A stretch of DNA of 64,000 nucleotides from Mastigamoeba balamuthi. Lineage: Eukaryota; Evosea; Mastigamoebida; Mastigamoebidae. The notes below the pieces were generated by a model that ran no database searches, was not told where the DNA came from, and was given only the letters and a program-made list of their open reading frames with translations. The position numbers were made by a program, and so were the translations under genes. The stretch covers positions 474,046-538,045 of the forward strand of contig CACRSC010000004.1 in NCBI GenBank assembly GCA_902651635.1. Direction: 5' to 3'. Below are positions 1-13,100 of the stretch, one piece after another (position 1 is the stretch's first letter; every line of letters starts with the position of its first letter).

Positions 1-1604
1 CAACCGTGCTCGTCTACAGCGTTTATCTCTGCCCCCTTCTTCACCAGCCACTTGACCAGTCTGAGAAGGTTCTGTCAGTGCCGACCTGGGCACAGGGCGC
101 TGGAGGGTGTCGGACGCTGTGTTCCCGCAATAGCTGGCAACGTGGAGCAGAGTCTGGCCGGACGCGTCGATGTCGACGAGGGTGTTGGTCTGCAGGAACT
201 TGGTGAGCTGCCTCTCGAGGTCCTGGCTGAACGACTTGGCCGCCATGACCGCGCTGATGGCCGACGCCAGCTGCGGGTTCGTCTGCGGCGACGTGTACGC
301 GATCCAGTTGATGATGGAGCCGATGAGGGCGCGCGGGTCGGCGTGGGTCAGGTGCAGCTCGAACCCGCTGAGCCCGATCTTCAGCGCCTCGGTCTCCACC
401 CTCTCTGCAGCGTGCCGCGACTGCCGCATGATCCAGACGGCCACCTTGGGCTTCTCCGTGTACGTCCTCTTGAACGGAATCTGCTCGGAGCACCGGAATT
501 CAGCACACGTGCAGCGTCGGAAATGCCGGCGCAAACCTCCGAGGTGATCGACGGCGTGCGCTGGTCGAACGACACGCGAAGCGAGCCCGTCTTTCTGAGA
601 GGCACGGGCGAATCAGGTGCGGCGGGGGATCTGTCTCTGCCCGTTACTCTCTGAGCAACCAACACGCGGGGCGCACTTCTTGGCGGCAGAGATTGGAATC
701 GGGTCGTCCATGGGCGACCCGGGCTGCGACACCGTGCTGGTCGAGGGCGAGGCCGTGGACGACGGCGCCGACGAACCCTGTAGCGCAGGCGAGGGCGCTG
801 AGGATCATGTCCTCCTTGATGCGGAACCTCCCGCTCTCGAGCGACCCGCACCGGACCGGGATCGCTCCAAACACCGCCTGCAGAGAGGACCTGCGGTGGC
901 ACAGGAAGGCCGGGCAGCGGAGAGGAGCGTGCGTTGGGCCGGCGTTGCAAGAGTGTATGTTGTATGTTCGCACGAGGCCGAGGACATGAGCTCGCGCTCG
1001 CGTGCGAGGAACTGGCGCTGCTGCAGCTCAATCGTCGACTTGGCCTCCTCCAGCTGCCTCTCCAGCGACGCGATCTGTGCCCACGGAGGGAGGGGTCAAC
1101 CCGGCAAACGCACCACCGTCCAGAGCCGAACAAACACGAAAACCCCGAAATCCTTATGCCAACGCAAAACAGGACTACAGCCGTCATTCCGAAAATATCC
1201 TATCTCGATAGTGTAATTTCGCGAGATGACGTTGCGTGAGAGCCCTTCCCGGGGGCTCCGGAAGCGTACGTGCGCGGAGAACCGGTTCGACTCGGCGGCC
1301 GACGCCACGTGGGGCAGCAGCAGCGGGCTGGTCCTCCCGCTTCCCGCGTCGCTCGGCAGCGGCGTGGACCGTCCCGAGAGCTGCCCGCTGCGCTCGTCCG
1401 CCGACGCTGCGGAATAGCAGAGGCGCCCACAGAGCCACAGAGGGGGTGGGGGAGGCAGGGCGGCAAATGTGAGCGGCAGGGCAGCGCTGCCCGGGCGGGA
1501 GGGCAGCGGGCGGGGCGGGCACTGTCAGAGAAGTCGAGTTCGGCGAGCTCGGCACCGCCGCTCGTGTCGCGGACGAGATCCGACCCCACGCTCTCGGAGG
1601 ACAT
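1..1604 (-). CDS. H-type lectin domain plus ankyrin-repeat protein (3' end cut off by window)
   Basis: The gene starts at the ATG at 1604 (MSSESVGSD) and runs out of the left edge. Exon 1 is about 1604-1523. Exon 2 (about 1406-1272) is Ser/Pro rich. A third exon (about 1078-980) encodes a short coiled coil (IASLERQLEEAKSTIELQQ). Around 560-270 the frame reads FKRTYTEKPKVAVWI and, 34 residues on, INWIAY, which are the hallmarks of the H-type lectin fold found at the end of Dictyostelium discoidin. Close to the edge QTLLHVASYCGN is the start of an ankyrin repeat. The family binds GalNAc-like sugars; here it may be an intracellular sensor because no signal peptide is seen. Exon borders between about 900 and 600 are uncertain, and a small serine-rich linker there may be read in either of two frames. 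Confidence 0.6.
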
Positions 1605-2004
1605 TTTCAATTTGAATTTTCGCGCAGAAAATCCGAAGAAATCTAGCTGGGCGGTTGTCCCTCGCTTGGGATGGCGTATTCATGTTTCAGTTTCTGCGAT
1701 GATATCAATTGAATGTCGCCTATGAATGTGCACGGGGCAGCCTCCCTCGTGCAATCTGCGGCGATATTGTGGCATCTCTCCAGGAGCAATCACAGAGCGT
1801 TCACGTTGCTGGACAACTGTCCTGAAACGCGGTGGGGCGTTCAGATATTTTCCTCACCACAAGATCTCCAGCGCCGTGCAAAAAAGCGGGGCGTCGCCGT
1901 AAACACAACCGCTCCAGGCAAAAAGGGCCCGTCCCTCGCTCCCGAATCCAAAGGGGGAGTGCAGCGGCGCCTCTGTGTGCTCCCCCGGCCCCCCGCGACA
2001 CGCG
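1605..2004. promoter_or_regulatory. Head-to-head intergenic region, 400 bp
   Basis: This gap separates the start codons of the lectin/ankyrin gene (minus) and the 4EHP-like gene (plus), so it must hold both promoters. It is richer in A+T than the flanking exons. CAATTTGAATTTT lies next to the minus-strand start, GATATCAATTGAATG at about 1699-1714, and CAGATATTTTCCTC at about 1846-1859, which matches the GATATTT word found upstream of many genes here. No reading frame in it looks coding. Confidence 0.5.
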
Positions 2005-2585
2005 ATGTCCGAGACCGCGCAGGCCTCGGTTACTGCGGCCGAGATCGACGAGGCCGTCGCGGCCCTCGACGTCGGCCCGTGCGAACTCGCTTCCGAGTGG
2101 GACTTCTACATCGACCAGGTGCGCGATAACCGTCCCCGCACCCACTCGCGAGCCGCTCCGGGTCTCCCGTGTCTGGGAGAGATTTTTGTGGTGTTTTTTT
2201 TATTTCCCCCTCCCGCCGGGGAAAAGAATCCAGGAAAAACCAACCACCCCGGCCGACTGTGAGCAGCCACTGGTGAAGCCTGGCGACCAGCAGCTGCACA
2301 AGCCATGCGGCACGAAGCTCCTCGGGTCGTTCTCGACAGTGCAGGCACGCGTTCCCCCCATGGAACCCGGCGGTTTTACCACCAGCGAACGGGAAACCCG
2401 CAAGTGCTGGTTGTGGGGTCGCGCTGCCTGACGCCCCCGCCTCGCCTGTGCAGGACTTCTGGAGGTTCTACCACACTCTGAGCGATGTGCAGTCGCTGCC
2501 GAAGAACGCCAACGTGCAGATGTTCAGGCACGGCGTGCGCCCCGCGTGGGAGGACGAGGCCAACGTCAATGGCGGCAGATGGGTA

Positions 2586-2623
<38 letters not shown>

Positions 2624-4553
2624 TTCCTCGCGCGCCGGACCCGGCGGGTTCGTTTTCTCGCGGCTCACAACACGGCTCGGCTCGCAGCTGCTGCTTGTGC
2701 CACGGCAGAGGGCGTGCGAGGCCTGGACCCTCCTCCTTGTCGCTGTCCTGACGGAGCGCTTTGAGTGGAGCGACGACATTGTACGCCTTCCTGCCTGTTG
2801 CGGCTGCGCTTGGACCCCTTGTCCCGGCCTGTGTGCTCCTCTGTGCGGACCCCTCACGCTCGCCATCCCCCCGCCAGTGCGGCGTCGTGCTCTCGGTCAG
2901 GCCCAACCAGACGACCCTGCGGCTGTGGAACACGTCGCTCCTGGCTGTCCAGGAGAGCGACGCCCGAGGCCGCGCTGTGCGGGATCTCGTGGGCGCCGAT
3001 GAGTTCATATACCAGCGCCACGAGGACCTTGCCCGCCTCGCGCCCTCGAAGAAGAAGCGCCGGCGCCGGCGTCGCGGTGGTGCGTCTGCCGCTGGTGGTG
3101 CCCCAGGAGGGGCCGAGGCCGAGGACGGTGCAGACGCGCAGGGCGACGCGCAGGCAGAGGGTGCCGCTGGTGATCAGGACGACGACGACGCCAACAGCGA
3201 TGGAGGGGACAGCGCGCAGGGCACCTCTCCTGCGCCCACGCCGTCGCCGGCAGCGACGCCGCGCATCCAGAGGCTTGACGGGCAGTCTGCGGCTGCCGTA
3301 CCGGCCCCTGTGCGGCCACCAGCGCCCTCGGCGGCGCCCCCTCAGCCGCACACGCCGCTGCAGGCCTCTAATGCGAGCGTGGCGCAGGAGTCCGACCCGA
3401 ACGCAGTGAAGGTGTGCGCCGAGCACGACCCGCAGCTCGTTGTGTTCTGCTTCAAGGGGGACAGCGCCGACGTCGTGCGGAGGATGTGGGGCGTGTTCCC
3501 CAACGGCGTACTGCGCAACGGGCGCAAGCAGGCCGTCGAGACCATCTCTGGTGACGACGGGCCCTACACGTTCACGTTCCCCGTGTTCGGGCCGCTCACG
3601 CCGGCGACCCTGCTCGCCTGCGCCCTGCAGTCGCACGCTGGGACCGCGCAGGCGGGCGCAGGGCAGCAGTCGTCGTCGAGGGAGCGCACTCCGCTGCAGT
3701 CCGCCTCGGTGCCGTCGCAGTATCCGTCGCCGATGTCGGTGAACCAGCCGCCGCCAGCGTACCCGCCGCCGACCCCTGCGGCCTTCGACAGGGCAGCGAT
3801 GCTCGTGGGCGCCAGGAGGGCGAGCTCGTTGATCAATCCCCCGTCGGAGGGCTCCCTCGCCGGCTCGCCGACGGCGCTGCGAAGGAGCAACTCATACGAC
3901 GACGTCAAAGTGCAGTCGACAAAGGCCGTGCAGAGGATCCTGAACAAGTGCGTCGTCGCGCAGTCCCGCGTGCCAAACTCAGGGGCTTTTTGGTCCCTCG
4001 CAGGATCGCGGCTGAGAAGCCCAACTCGTGGAAGGAGAGCGGGGCAGCAACGAAGCTGCTCGGTGCTCTCGTCCTGGGCCAGCGCCACAGGGGGTCCGAG
4101 TCGGAGCAGTCGCCCGGGTCCATTCGCCGGCAGCAGCAGGCAGCGGTGTCGATGCTCGACCGGTGCTGGGTGCCCACGCCCACGAGCGGCAACGCCACCG
4201 CGCTGTCGGCGTTCCTCTCGCCGCGCGCGCCCTCTTCGATGTCGCCGCCGCTAGTGTCGCCGCCGCCTGCAGCTGCTCCGCGGGACAGGCAGTGGCTCGA
4301 GGCGCTGGACCTGTCCAGCGAGTCGAGCCTGTTCTCGAACATCTTCCCGGGCGACTTCCTTGGCGGTGCGCGTGCGTCTGCGTCTGCGTCGAACTTGGCT
4401 CCCGCGGCGTCCGCGGCCGGAATGAACTCGCGCGAGGGCTCGATGTCGCCGGCGCCGATCGACGCGGATCAGCGGTCGCGGTCCCGCAGGGTCGAGACCA
4501 CCAAGCACGCTGGCGATTGGAGCAAGGTTGTCGGTGCCCCCGTTCATAAGTAA
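2005..4553 (+). CDS. eIF4E2/4EHP-like cap-binding protein with long C-terminal extension
   Basis: Six exons were placed: 2005-2118, 2267-2344, 2454-2582, 2688-2780, 2878-3947 and 4004-4553. The first ~150 residues are an eIF4E fold: SEWDFYID, SFSTVQDFWRFYH, PAWEDEANVNGGRW, ACEAWTLLL and GVVLSVRPNQTTLRLWNTS carry the conserved tryptophans, including that of the PxWEDE cap-stacking site. WRFYH and EDEANVNGG are closer to the 4EHP (class II) type, which represses translation, than to canonical eIF4E. Unlike the usual ~200-240 residue family, the protein then continues for about 560 residues: a basic KKKRRRRRRGG patch, acidic and Pro/Ala-rich linkers, a globular block around 3390-3640 that I do not recognise, and Ser/Pro-rich tail. 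Intron 2 begins GC (2345). The fusion is supported by one open frame from the eIF4E part into the tail (exon 5). Confidence 0.8.
2591..2621. repeat. CT dinucleotide microsatellite inside an intron
   Basis: About fifteen CT units lie just after the donor of intron 3 of the 4EHP-like gene. It may act as a polypyrimidine stretch but sits at the 5' side of the intron, so it is most likely a simple length-variable repeat. Confidence 0.9.
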
Positions 4554-4887
4554 CTCCGCTTTTTGCCGCGCTGGACAAGTATGCCTATTGACTACGGCCC
4601 TCTGTGGCCCCAGGCACCTTTACACCGGCAAAGTATACTACAAGGGCATGTCTGTTGACAACTCCTATTACGCCCGACTGCCCCAGGCACGCACCACTAA
4701 ATGCTGTTATAGATTACGCTATGTTTTCGCTGCTATGCTCTCTGTCCCATCGTCGCCTCACGGGTGTGTTTGAAGATATTTCTTTTTATTCCGATTCTGA
4801 CGGCAGGCTAGTGCGCAATTCCTCAGGAAGCCAGTTTAATTCTGCGCTTGCGCGAATCGTGTTTGGTAACCGTGCAGCCCTCTCTCC
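4554..4887. promoter_or_regulatory. Intergenic region upstream of nitroreductase-like gene
   Basis: A 334 bp stretch between the 4EHP-like stop codon and the next start codon, on the same strand. It is A+T richer than the genes and contains GAAGATATTTC at about 4772-4782, roughly 110 bp before the ATG, like other upstream regions in the window. No coding signal was seen. Confidence 0.4.
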
Positions 4888-6071
4888 ATGGCGGTCCTGA
4901 AGCAATTGGCGGCGGCACTCGCAGCCGCCGTCGCTGTTCTCTGCGTTCTCCCTGTGTGGGCAGCGCTCTGCCTGCTCGCTGTCCTGTTTCCTGTTCTGCT
5001 GCTCGGCTCCCGCGTCCGCCTGCGCGCGCCGGCCCTCGCGCCCCTGCACGACGCCCCCGCCATCGCCGTCATCCGCGCCAGGCGCAGCTGGCGGTCGTAC
5101 AGCGACAGAGAGCCGTCGGACGAGCAGCTGGAGCGCCTGAGGCTGTTCGCTGGCAGGAGCGAAGTCCGCACTGGGCCCTTCACGGGCTCCCGCGTCGACG
5201 TCGCCTTTGTCAGGTGCTCGCAGCTCTCGGGGCGCCGCAAGCTCGGCACGTACGGCTTCATCTCCGGCGCCAGGGTTCGTTCGGGCCCTGCCATCGGGAA
5301 AATACCGCCGTCCTATCGGAAAAATCGGTGAAGGAGATCAACTGAATTGTGTTGGCAGTGTTTCGCTATCGGGATACTGCGCGACGGGCAGTCGGTGGAA
5401 GACTTTGGGGTCGTGTTCGAGCGCGTGGTGCTCGAGGCCACGCGCATGGGCCTCTGCACGTGCTGGCTCGGCGGCACGTTCAGCGAGGCCGCGTTCCGCC
5501 GGGCCGCCGAGGAGGCCGGCGTCGTCTTCGGCCCGGGCGACAAGGTCTTCGTCGCCTGCCCCCTCGGCTTCCCGACCGACGACAACTCCCTCCTGCGCTG
5601 TACGGCAGCCCCAGCCCCTCTGCTACGCCTCCCACCGGACACTGAGTCAATTGCGGGGCAGCTGTGATGGTGGGAAGGATGCTGGACAAGGAGTCGGGCA
5701 GGACGTCGCGGCTGCCGTACGACAGGCTCTTCTTCGACCTCAAGAGCGGGTCGCCGCTCGACGTGGCCGCGCTGGGCTCGGCTGCGCTCAGGGAGGCCGC
5801 GGAGGCCGTGCGCGTCGCGCCGAGCGCCTGCAACATGCAGCCGTGGCGCGTGGTGCGCGAGTCCGAGGCCGTGTGGCACTTCTACGCGCTGCGCGTGTCG
5901 GTGACGGTGCCAGAGGCGCTGGCCAGCAACGACTGCGGAATCGCCGCGTGCCACTGGGAGCAGGTCATGGCCTCGCACAACGCCAACGGGGCGTGGTCCG
6001 TGCTCAAGGAATCGCCGCCCGCACCCGCTCCCGGGTGCATCTACAAGTTCACGTGGACCGCTGCACAGTAG
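4888..6071 (+). CDS. Membrane-anchored nitroreductase-like protein (TM1586 type)
   Basis: Three exons: 4888-5274, 5359-5599 and 5662-6071. The first ~40 residues (AALAAAVAVLCVLPVWAALC and on) form a hydrophobic anchor or signal. Then comes a nitroreductase fold: IRARRSWRSYSD near the start of the domain, SVEDFGVVFERVVLEATRMG and CWLGGTF in the middle, and APSACNMQPWRVV plus CGIAACHWE at the end, the usual FMN-binding signatures. The order and the NMQPWR motif fit the putative nitroreductase family named after Thermotoga TM1586, usually ~200-270 residues. Such enzymes use FMN and NAD(P)H; the substrate is unknown. The membrane segment is an unusual addition and would place the enzyme on an inner membrane face or in the secretory pathway. 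Confidence 0.75.
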
Positions 6072-6230
6072 AGTGCAAGCGAGAGGGGTGAGGTTGGGTG
6101 CCTCAGCCTTGGACAACAAACGGAATCCCCCGAAAGATTTCAATTTCTGTCTCCGCCCATGCCAGCTCCCTGGTGCGTCCACAAGTTCGCGTGGACCACC
6201 GTACAACAGTGTGTGTGCCGGAGAGGGAGG
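6028..6230. repeat. Diverged duplicate of the nitroreductase 3' end
   Basis: The last ~60 bases of the nitroreductase gene including its stop (about 6028-6085) reappear in altered form about 137 bp downstream (about 6166-6226): both read GGTGC.TC.ACAAGTTC.CGTGGACC followed by a similar GAGAGG end. By eye around 80 percent of positions agree. The second copy lies outside the gene, so it looks like a local tandem duplication that is now decaying in the 3' flank. Confidence 0.7.
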
Positions 6231-6335
6231 CCCGTCCGGCAATCGGAATCGCGATAGATCTCATTTTCCCGACAGATATTTGTTCAGAAATATCCGGCGC
6301 TGTATCAAGGATTGGCGGGCTGTGGAGGACAACTT

Positions 6336-7869
<1,534 letters not shown>

Positions 7870-8063
7870 AGTCACCTCTGCTTTGTTCTCTCTTTGTAGT
7901 GTCTCTCTCGTGCTTGAATCGGATCGGGGTTGGGAAGATGAGAGGGATCGGGTTTGTGGCTCTCTTATCAGTATGTTGCAGGCATTTTCTTGGCGGCCAC
8001 CTCATGGGGCTTGGGTTGTGCGGGAACAGTCATCGGCGTCCGCGCCCTGCCGACGTGCAGCAC

Positions 8064-8643
8064 CTAGTCAGCGATATGCGATGCGTGAGCGTGCTTCTTG
8101 GTCCTTTCCACCCAAACGACGGGCTCGCGAACTGAACCGTGAGAAAACCGAATTAGATGGGCGGGTATTAATGTTCTTGGGAAGATGCGGAGCGTACTCT
8201 GCCTCATCAGCCAGTCCAGCTGCTGGTCCCAGTACGCCCTGTCCTTCTGGAACTCTATCCAGAGGGAAATCAGTCGTGGCCCCACCGCTGGTGTCAATTA
8301 TTCTGGGGAATGGGGGAATCTGATAGTGTTGGTTGTGTGTACCGGACTGGTGCACAAACGCGATGCGCCTTTGGAGCTTCATCATCTTGTGGAACCCCGA
8401 CACGAGCCCCCCGATGGCCTCGTGCGCATCAAGAGCCACGAATATGACGACGTGGGTCTCGTCGACCTCGCGAATGAGCAGCTTCTGGAGCTGCTCGAGG
8501 TACTTGATGCGTGCGTCGTCGTAGATGCGCGCGCGGAGCCGGGTGATCCGCGAGGCCTCGGGCGTAGGGTCCGACTTCCTCGAGCACGATGCAAGAAGGT
8601 AGTACATCTTGTTCGTGTTCATCGAAGAGATGATGGTCCTCAT
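8064..8643 (-). CDS. Unrecognised protein, member A of a two-gene family (paralog at 51052-51768)
   Basis: The ATG is at 8643. Exon 1 reads MRTIISSMNTNKMYYLLASC and includes KLLIREVDETHVVIFVALDA and RIAFVHQS; a phase-1 intron follows, then EFQKDRAYWDQQLDWLMRQ, a second phase-1 intron, and a short tail ending in a stop at 8064. The gene at 51052 has the same protein pattern (MRAIIVSLNTKRTFFLLSSC, KLLIRKVNDAYQVVFVDTEA, RVAFVHQS, EFQENLAYWDEQLLWLTEQ) and both introns at the same codons, so the exon structure supports itself. The predicted product is about 140 residues with no membrane segment. I do not recognise the family. Conservation across both copies suggests a small folded domain with a conserved AYWD.QL.WL helix. 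Confidence 0.75.
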
Positions 8644-8845
8644 CGTGGGCTTGTTGGTTCGAGTTTACTTTGAGAGAATGCAATAAAAAAGATATAGATG
8701 CCGCGGAAATTCCTTTATCAATTGTCTCCTAAGCGATATTATACCGTAGCCAACGTGGCTGTTCATCCGGCTACGTTTTCCCCCTTGAGAATGCGGTCAC
8801 GCCACGTGGAGGATTCGGGCTGTATTTGTAGAGTTGCGTCATAAA

Positions 8846-11800
8846 CTACTTGAAGAACCGGGCCGACGAGCGGCCGCCCTTTGCTTGCTGCTGCTGCGAC
8901 TCGAGCGACGACTCGACAGCCTCCTGGTAGCGCTGCAGCGTGGCCTGCAGCGCCACCTCCATCGTCTCGAGCTTCCTGCTCTGCTCCTCGTGCTCCTGCC
9001 TCAGCTTCCCCAGCTCCTCCTCCCTCCGCGCCAGCTGCTCCCTCACGTACACCAGCGCGCTCTCGAGCCTCGCCACGCTCGCTCCGGACTCCTCGGCCTT
9101 GGCCCTGAACTCCTCGGCCTCCTTCGTCGCTGCGGTGAGTCGCTGCTGCAGCGACTCGCACGTGACGCGCGCGGCGCTCAGAGCTGCCAGGTGGCCCTCG
9201 CCCTCGCGTATGAGCTCGCGCAGCTGCGACACGGCGGTCTCGCGCTCGTGCTCGCTGTCCTCAAGCTGCTGGCGCAGCTGCTCCTCGCGCCTGTGTGCCT
9301 CCGACACCTCGCCCGCACGCACCTCGCCCTGCGTGCTGAGCGCCCTGATCTCCTGCTCGTACCTCGTGTGCGCCGCTACGCCCTCCTTGGCCAGCGTCTC
9401 GCACTTCGCGCGCTCCGCCTCCAGCTGCGCCGCGAGGCTGTCGTGTGCCGCCTTGGCCTCTTCCGAGAGCAGCTCAAGTTGCTGTACGCGAGCCGCGGAC
9501 TCGGCGAGGCGCCCGCTCAGCGTGTCGTGGTCGGTCTTGTGCTCGGCTGCGAGGCGCGCGTTCTCGGACTCGGACGATGCGAGTTTGGCGGCGGTCGCGG
9601 ACTTCTCAGACTGCAGCGCGGACAGCCTCTCCGAGAGTTCTGTCTTCTCCGACTCGAGCGCGCTCTTGGCCATCTCCTCGGCAGTGAGCCTCTCGGTCAG
9701 CGCGGACTTCTCCGCGGTGAGCGCCTTGACCGACGCGACTAGCGAGTCGCGCTCGGCCCCGAGCGCTCTTAGGCGCTCGCCGGCAGCCGCAAGCTCGGTC
9801 TCGGCGTTCCTGGCACGTTCGCACAGCCCAGCACGCTCAGCGGACGCGGCAGCGAGCGACTCCTCCAGTGTGGTCTTGTCTGTGCGCACTTGCTTGAGAA
9901 GCGCCTCCCGGGCTGCTCTCTCTTCTCTCGCAGCCTGCGCTTCCTGAGAAAGGGCGTCCCTCTCCGCGACCGCCGATGCCACCTGCTGCTGGAGCGTGGC
10001 GCGCTCCAGAGCGAAGCGAGACTCGAGCGTCGAGCGCTCAGCCTGCAGCGCAGAAACACGGTCCGTGAGCTCCTGGTGCGATGCCACGGCCTCCTCCAGC
10101 GCGGCGTCGCGCTCTGCGACCGCAGCTTCGAGCTCGTGCACACGGTCCGAGAAGCTCGTACGCTCGTTCTCGATCTTGGTGCACCCGGCTTTGAGCGCCT
10201 GTATGGTGGCCTCGTACTCAGCTGCGGCCACCTCCTGCTCCTTCTCCTTCTCTGCCAGCAGCTCCGCCAGCTTCCCCTTCGCATCAGCACGGGTCTCCGC
10301 AGCACTCAGAGATGCCTTGAGCGCGTCCAGCTCAGCCTTCGACTTCTCGAGCGCCGAAGTCTCGGCAGAGATCTTCTCGCGGAGAGAAACACGGTCGGAC
10401 TCAGCAGCTGCGAGACTCTGCTCGAGGGCGGCTGCGCGTGCCACGTGCTGCGATTCCGACTCCTTGAGCTGAGATATTGCTTTCTCGTTGTCCGCAATCT
10501 GTGCACTGAGCCGCTGCTCGGCAGTTTCGAGCTCGTGCGTCTTCGACTCGAGGGCTGCAGTGATCTGGGCGACTTGGGCTTCCAGTGACGTGATCTTGCT
10601 ACGCTCACTCTCTAGTGACGCCTCTGTTCCGGAAAGCTGCTCGCGCGCGGCGCTCAGCTGCTGCTCTAGGTCCGGGACGCGCGCTGCGGACGCTGCCAGA
10701 GTGGCCCTCACAGCCTCAGCAGCCGTGAGCTGCTGCAGGAGCTCGGTGTTCTTCTCCTGGAGAGCAGTGGCCTCTGACTGCACCGAACTGAGGCGAGACT
10801 GCAGCTCCGCGTTCTGCTCCGAGCTCTTAGCTGCCTCATGTGAGGCTGTGACGTGAGCAGCCTCGGCCTCCGCAGCCTTCGTCCGCGCTGACGCGAGCTG
10901 GGCCTCGAGGTCCTTCACGTGATCCTCGAGTTGTGATATCCTCTCTTTGGACGCGGCGGCCTCGGCAGCCAGCTGAGCTGCAGCGTTGCTGGCTTCTGCG
11001 CTCTCCTCGCCGATCTTTGATGTCAGCTCGGCCTGCAACGAGGCTGCTCTGGCCTTCTCCGACGCTGCCTCTGCTTGCGAATCCCTGAGAGATGAGCTCG
11101 TGCGCTCGAGGTCGGCCAGGAGATCCGCAACCCTCTGCTCAAGACTCTCGGCACGGGTGCTGTGCTCGTCAGCCCTCTGTGCTGCCTGATCGCTGCGAGC
11201 TGACGAGTCCCGCAGTGCAGCCTCCAGTTCTGCAACGCGGGTTTGCTGTACGTTGCATTCCTCGGACGCCCTCTGCGCCTTGGCGCGCTCCTCCGATAGC
11301 AGTGCCTCGTATTCCTCCGACTTCTTGCGCAGCGCTGCTACGCCGTCTTCGAGGGTTGTGATTTGCTTCTGCAGCTCTGCCCTACTATCGCACAGCTCTA
11401 GCTCACGAGCATCGGAGGCCTCCTTCAGCTTCTGGAGCTCTCCAGTGAGGTTGGCCTCGCGCTCTGCTGCAGCCTCGGAGGCGCCTGCAGCATCGGATTT
11501 TGCCTTCTCTAGCTCCTCGGACCTGACCCTCGCCAGCTCCTGTGCCTCGTCTGCCGTCTTTGCTCGAGACTCGAGAGCGTCCCTTAGCTCCTCGAGCTGC
11601 TTGCACCGCTTCAGAGCCTCCTCCAGTGCCAACCTCTGCTCCTTCCCCACGACCTCGCGCTCGTGCTCGAGCTCCGCGGCGCGCTCGGACAGCAGCTCGT
11701 TCGAGCGCTTCACCTCTCCCCGCAGCATCTCGAGCTCCGTCTGCGCCGAGTCCTTCTGTGCGCGCACCTCCGACAGTGTGCGCTCGGCCTGCTGTGCGCG

Positions 11801-12960
11801 CTTCTCCGCGTCGGCCAGCTTGGGCTTGGTCTCCTCCAGCTGGGCCTCGAGCTCCGCCAGGCGCTGCTCTGCCGCCGCTTGCTTTGCCGGGTCCACCCCG
11901 GGTGCCGCGGCAGTGACGGCGAGGGGCGTCTGGGTGATCACGGGGACTGCCTGGGACACCACCTGCGCCAGGGTCTTGGCGGGCGACGACAGGGCGTGCA
12001 GCAGGGTCGGCGTCTGGGACTTGGGCGAGGGCGTCGGGGCTGGCGTGGGCTGCTGGGAGTTCTGCTGCTGCGGCGTCCCCGGCAGCGACTCCTGCTTGGC
12101 CTGCTGGGCCGCGGTGGCAGACGCCCCCTCGGTGGAGATGTGGTCCCAGTCCGTGTCCTGCAGGAACACAGCGTCCTGGTTTGCTGGTGCGGCCGTGTGA
12201 GCAGTGGAGCGAGGCGGAATAGCGAAGAGGACGCTCGCACTCTTCGTGAAGTTCACGACAGACAGGGGCGCGAGGTACCCCATGAGCACGGCAGAGCTCT
12301 CGGTGTCGGCGATGACGGACCACGGCTCGTAGTACTCCCTGTGGGTGTCCCCCGAGGTCAGCAGAGAGCTGGGGGATGTGTGGGGGGGTCGTCACTTGAT
12401 GGTGGCGGGCGTCTGCAGCAGCGAATTCAGCGTGGGCTCGAGCAGCTTCTTGAACAGGGCGATGATGAAGTAGGCCCTGCCGCGGCCCCGCGGCGTGCGG
12501 GCGTGCGGGTGCGACTCGAGGTAGTCGATGGCACGCCGGGCAGAGGGCACCGCCCCTCGGCACGTGTAGATAAAGTCAAAGTACTCCTTGGACCCGAACA
12601 GCCACGACGTCACTGCAGGCAAATTCCCAGAATTAGGCCGTTGCTGGTCGCCGAGATACTGGAATGATTGATTGATGCAGGGGAGGGGGGGGAGGGATTC
12701 ATCGCAGTTCACACCTCTCTTGAAGCCGTACGAGAAGACCGCCTCGACGCAGAGCGAGAATTTGACGAGGAGCTGCTCCGACTCGGGGGTGAAGGCGTAG
12801 ACGTCGGTGCCCTTGCAGGAGCCGTCGATGATCGCCTGCACCGCGCTGGCGACGTCAGCGAGGAGCTGCGCCCGCGACGCGGCGGCCTCCTCGGGCGTCA
12901 CGGTCGGGGCTGCAGCTGCTGGCTGGCTCGCCTTGTCGGACCCGCCGCCGAAGAGATCCA
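8846..12960 (-). CDS. RUN-domain protein with ~900-residue coiled coil
   Basis: The ATG at 12960 begins MDLFGGGSDKASQ. The first two exons (about 12960-12722 and 12614-12396) encode a RUN domain: AQLLADVASAVQAII, LLVKFSLCVEAVFSYGFKRG, WLFGSKEYFDFIYTC and GRGRAYFIIALFKKLLE. Exon 3 (about 12347-8846) completes the domain (EYYEPWSVIADTESSAVLMG) and, after a Gln/Pro linker, gives an almost unbroken coiled coil rich in Ala, Glu, Leu and Ser to the end at KGGRSSARFFK. Total about 1,300 residues. RUN proteins such as RUFY and FYCO1 act as effectors of small GTPases on endosomes or autophagosomes; here no FYVE finger or LIR can be named at the C-terminus. The heptad-rich composition also gives long open frames on the opposite strand, which are not genes. 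Confidence 0.85.
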
Positions 12961-13100
12961 TGTGCTGTCTGCCCCTTGGTGTCCGGCGCCGCACAACACG
13001 AGAACAGGAGTGAAAACGGTGTTGTGGTGTGCCGTCGCCCTCGGGGCGAAGATACGAGAATCTGCAATTCGGGGAGAGGCCTCAGGAAGGTCCTATTTAA
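12961..13100. promoter_or_regulatory. 140-bp divergent promoter (RUN protein / ARL16-like)
   Basis: Only 140 bp separate the two start codons. A TATTTAA word ends one base before the ARL16 ATG at 13101, and GAAGATACGAGAATCTGCAAT lies in the middle. The short distance implies a shared promoter. Confidence 0.5.

Noticed and set aside
11253-12200. Ser/Ala-rich frames opposite the RUN coiled-coil gene
   Set aside because: Coiled-coil coding DNA (GAG, CTC, GCG codons) reads as Ser/Arg/Leu on the other strand; no independent start or domain.
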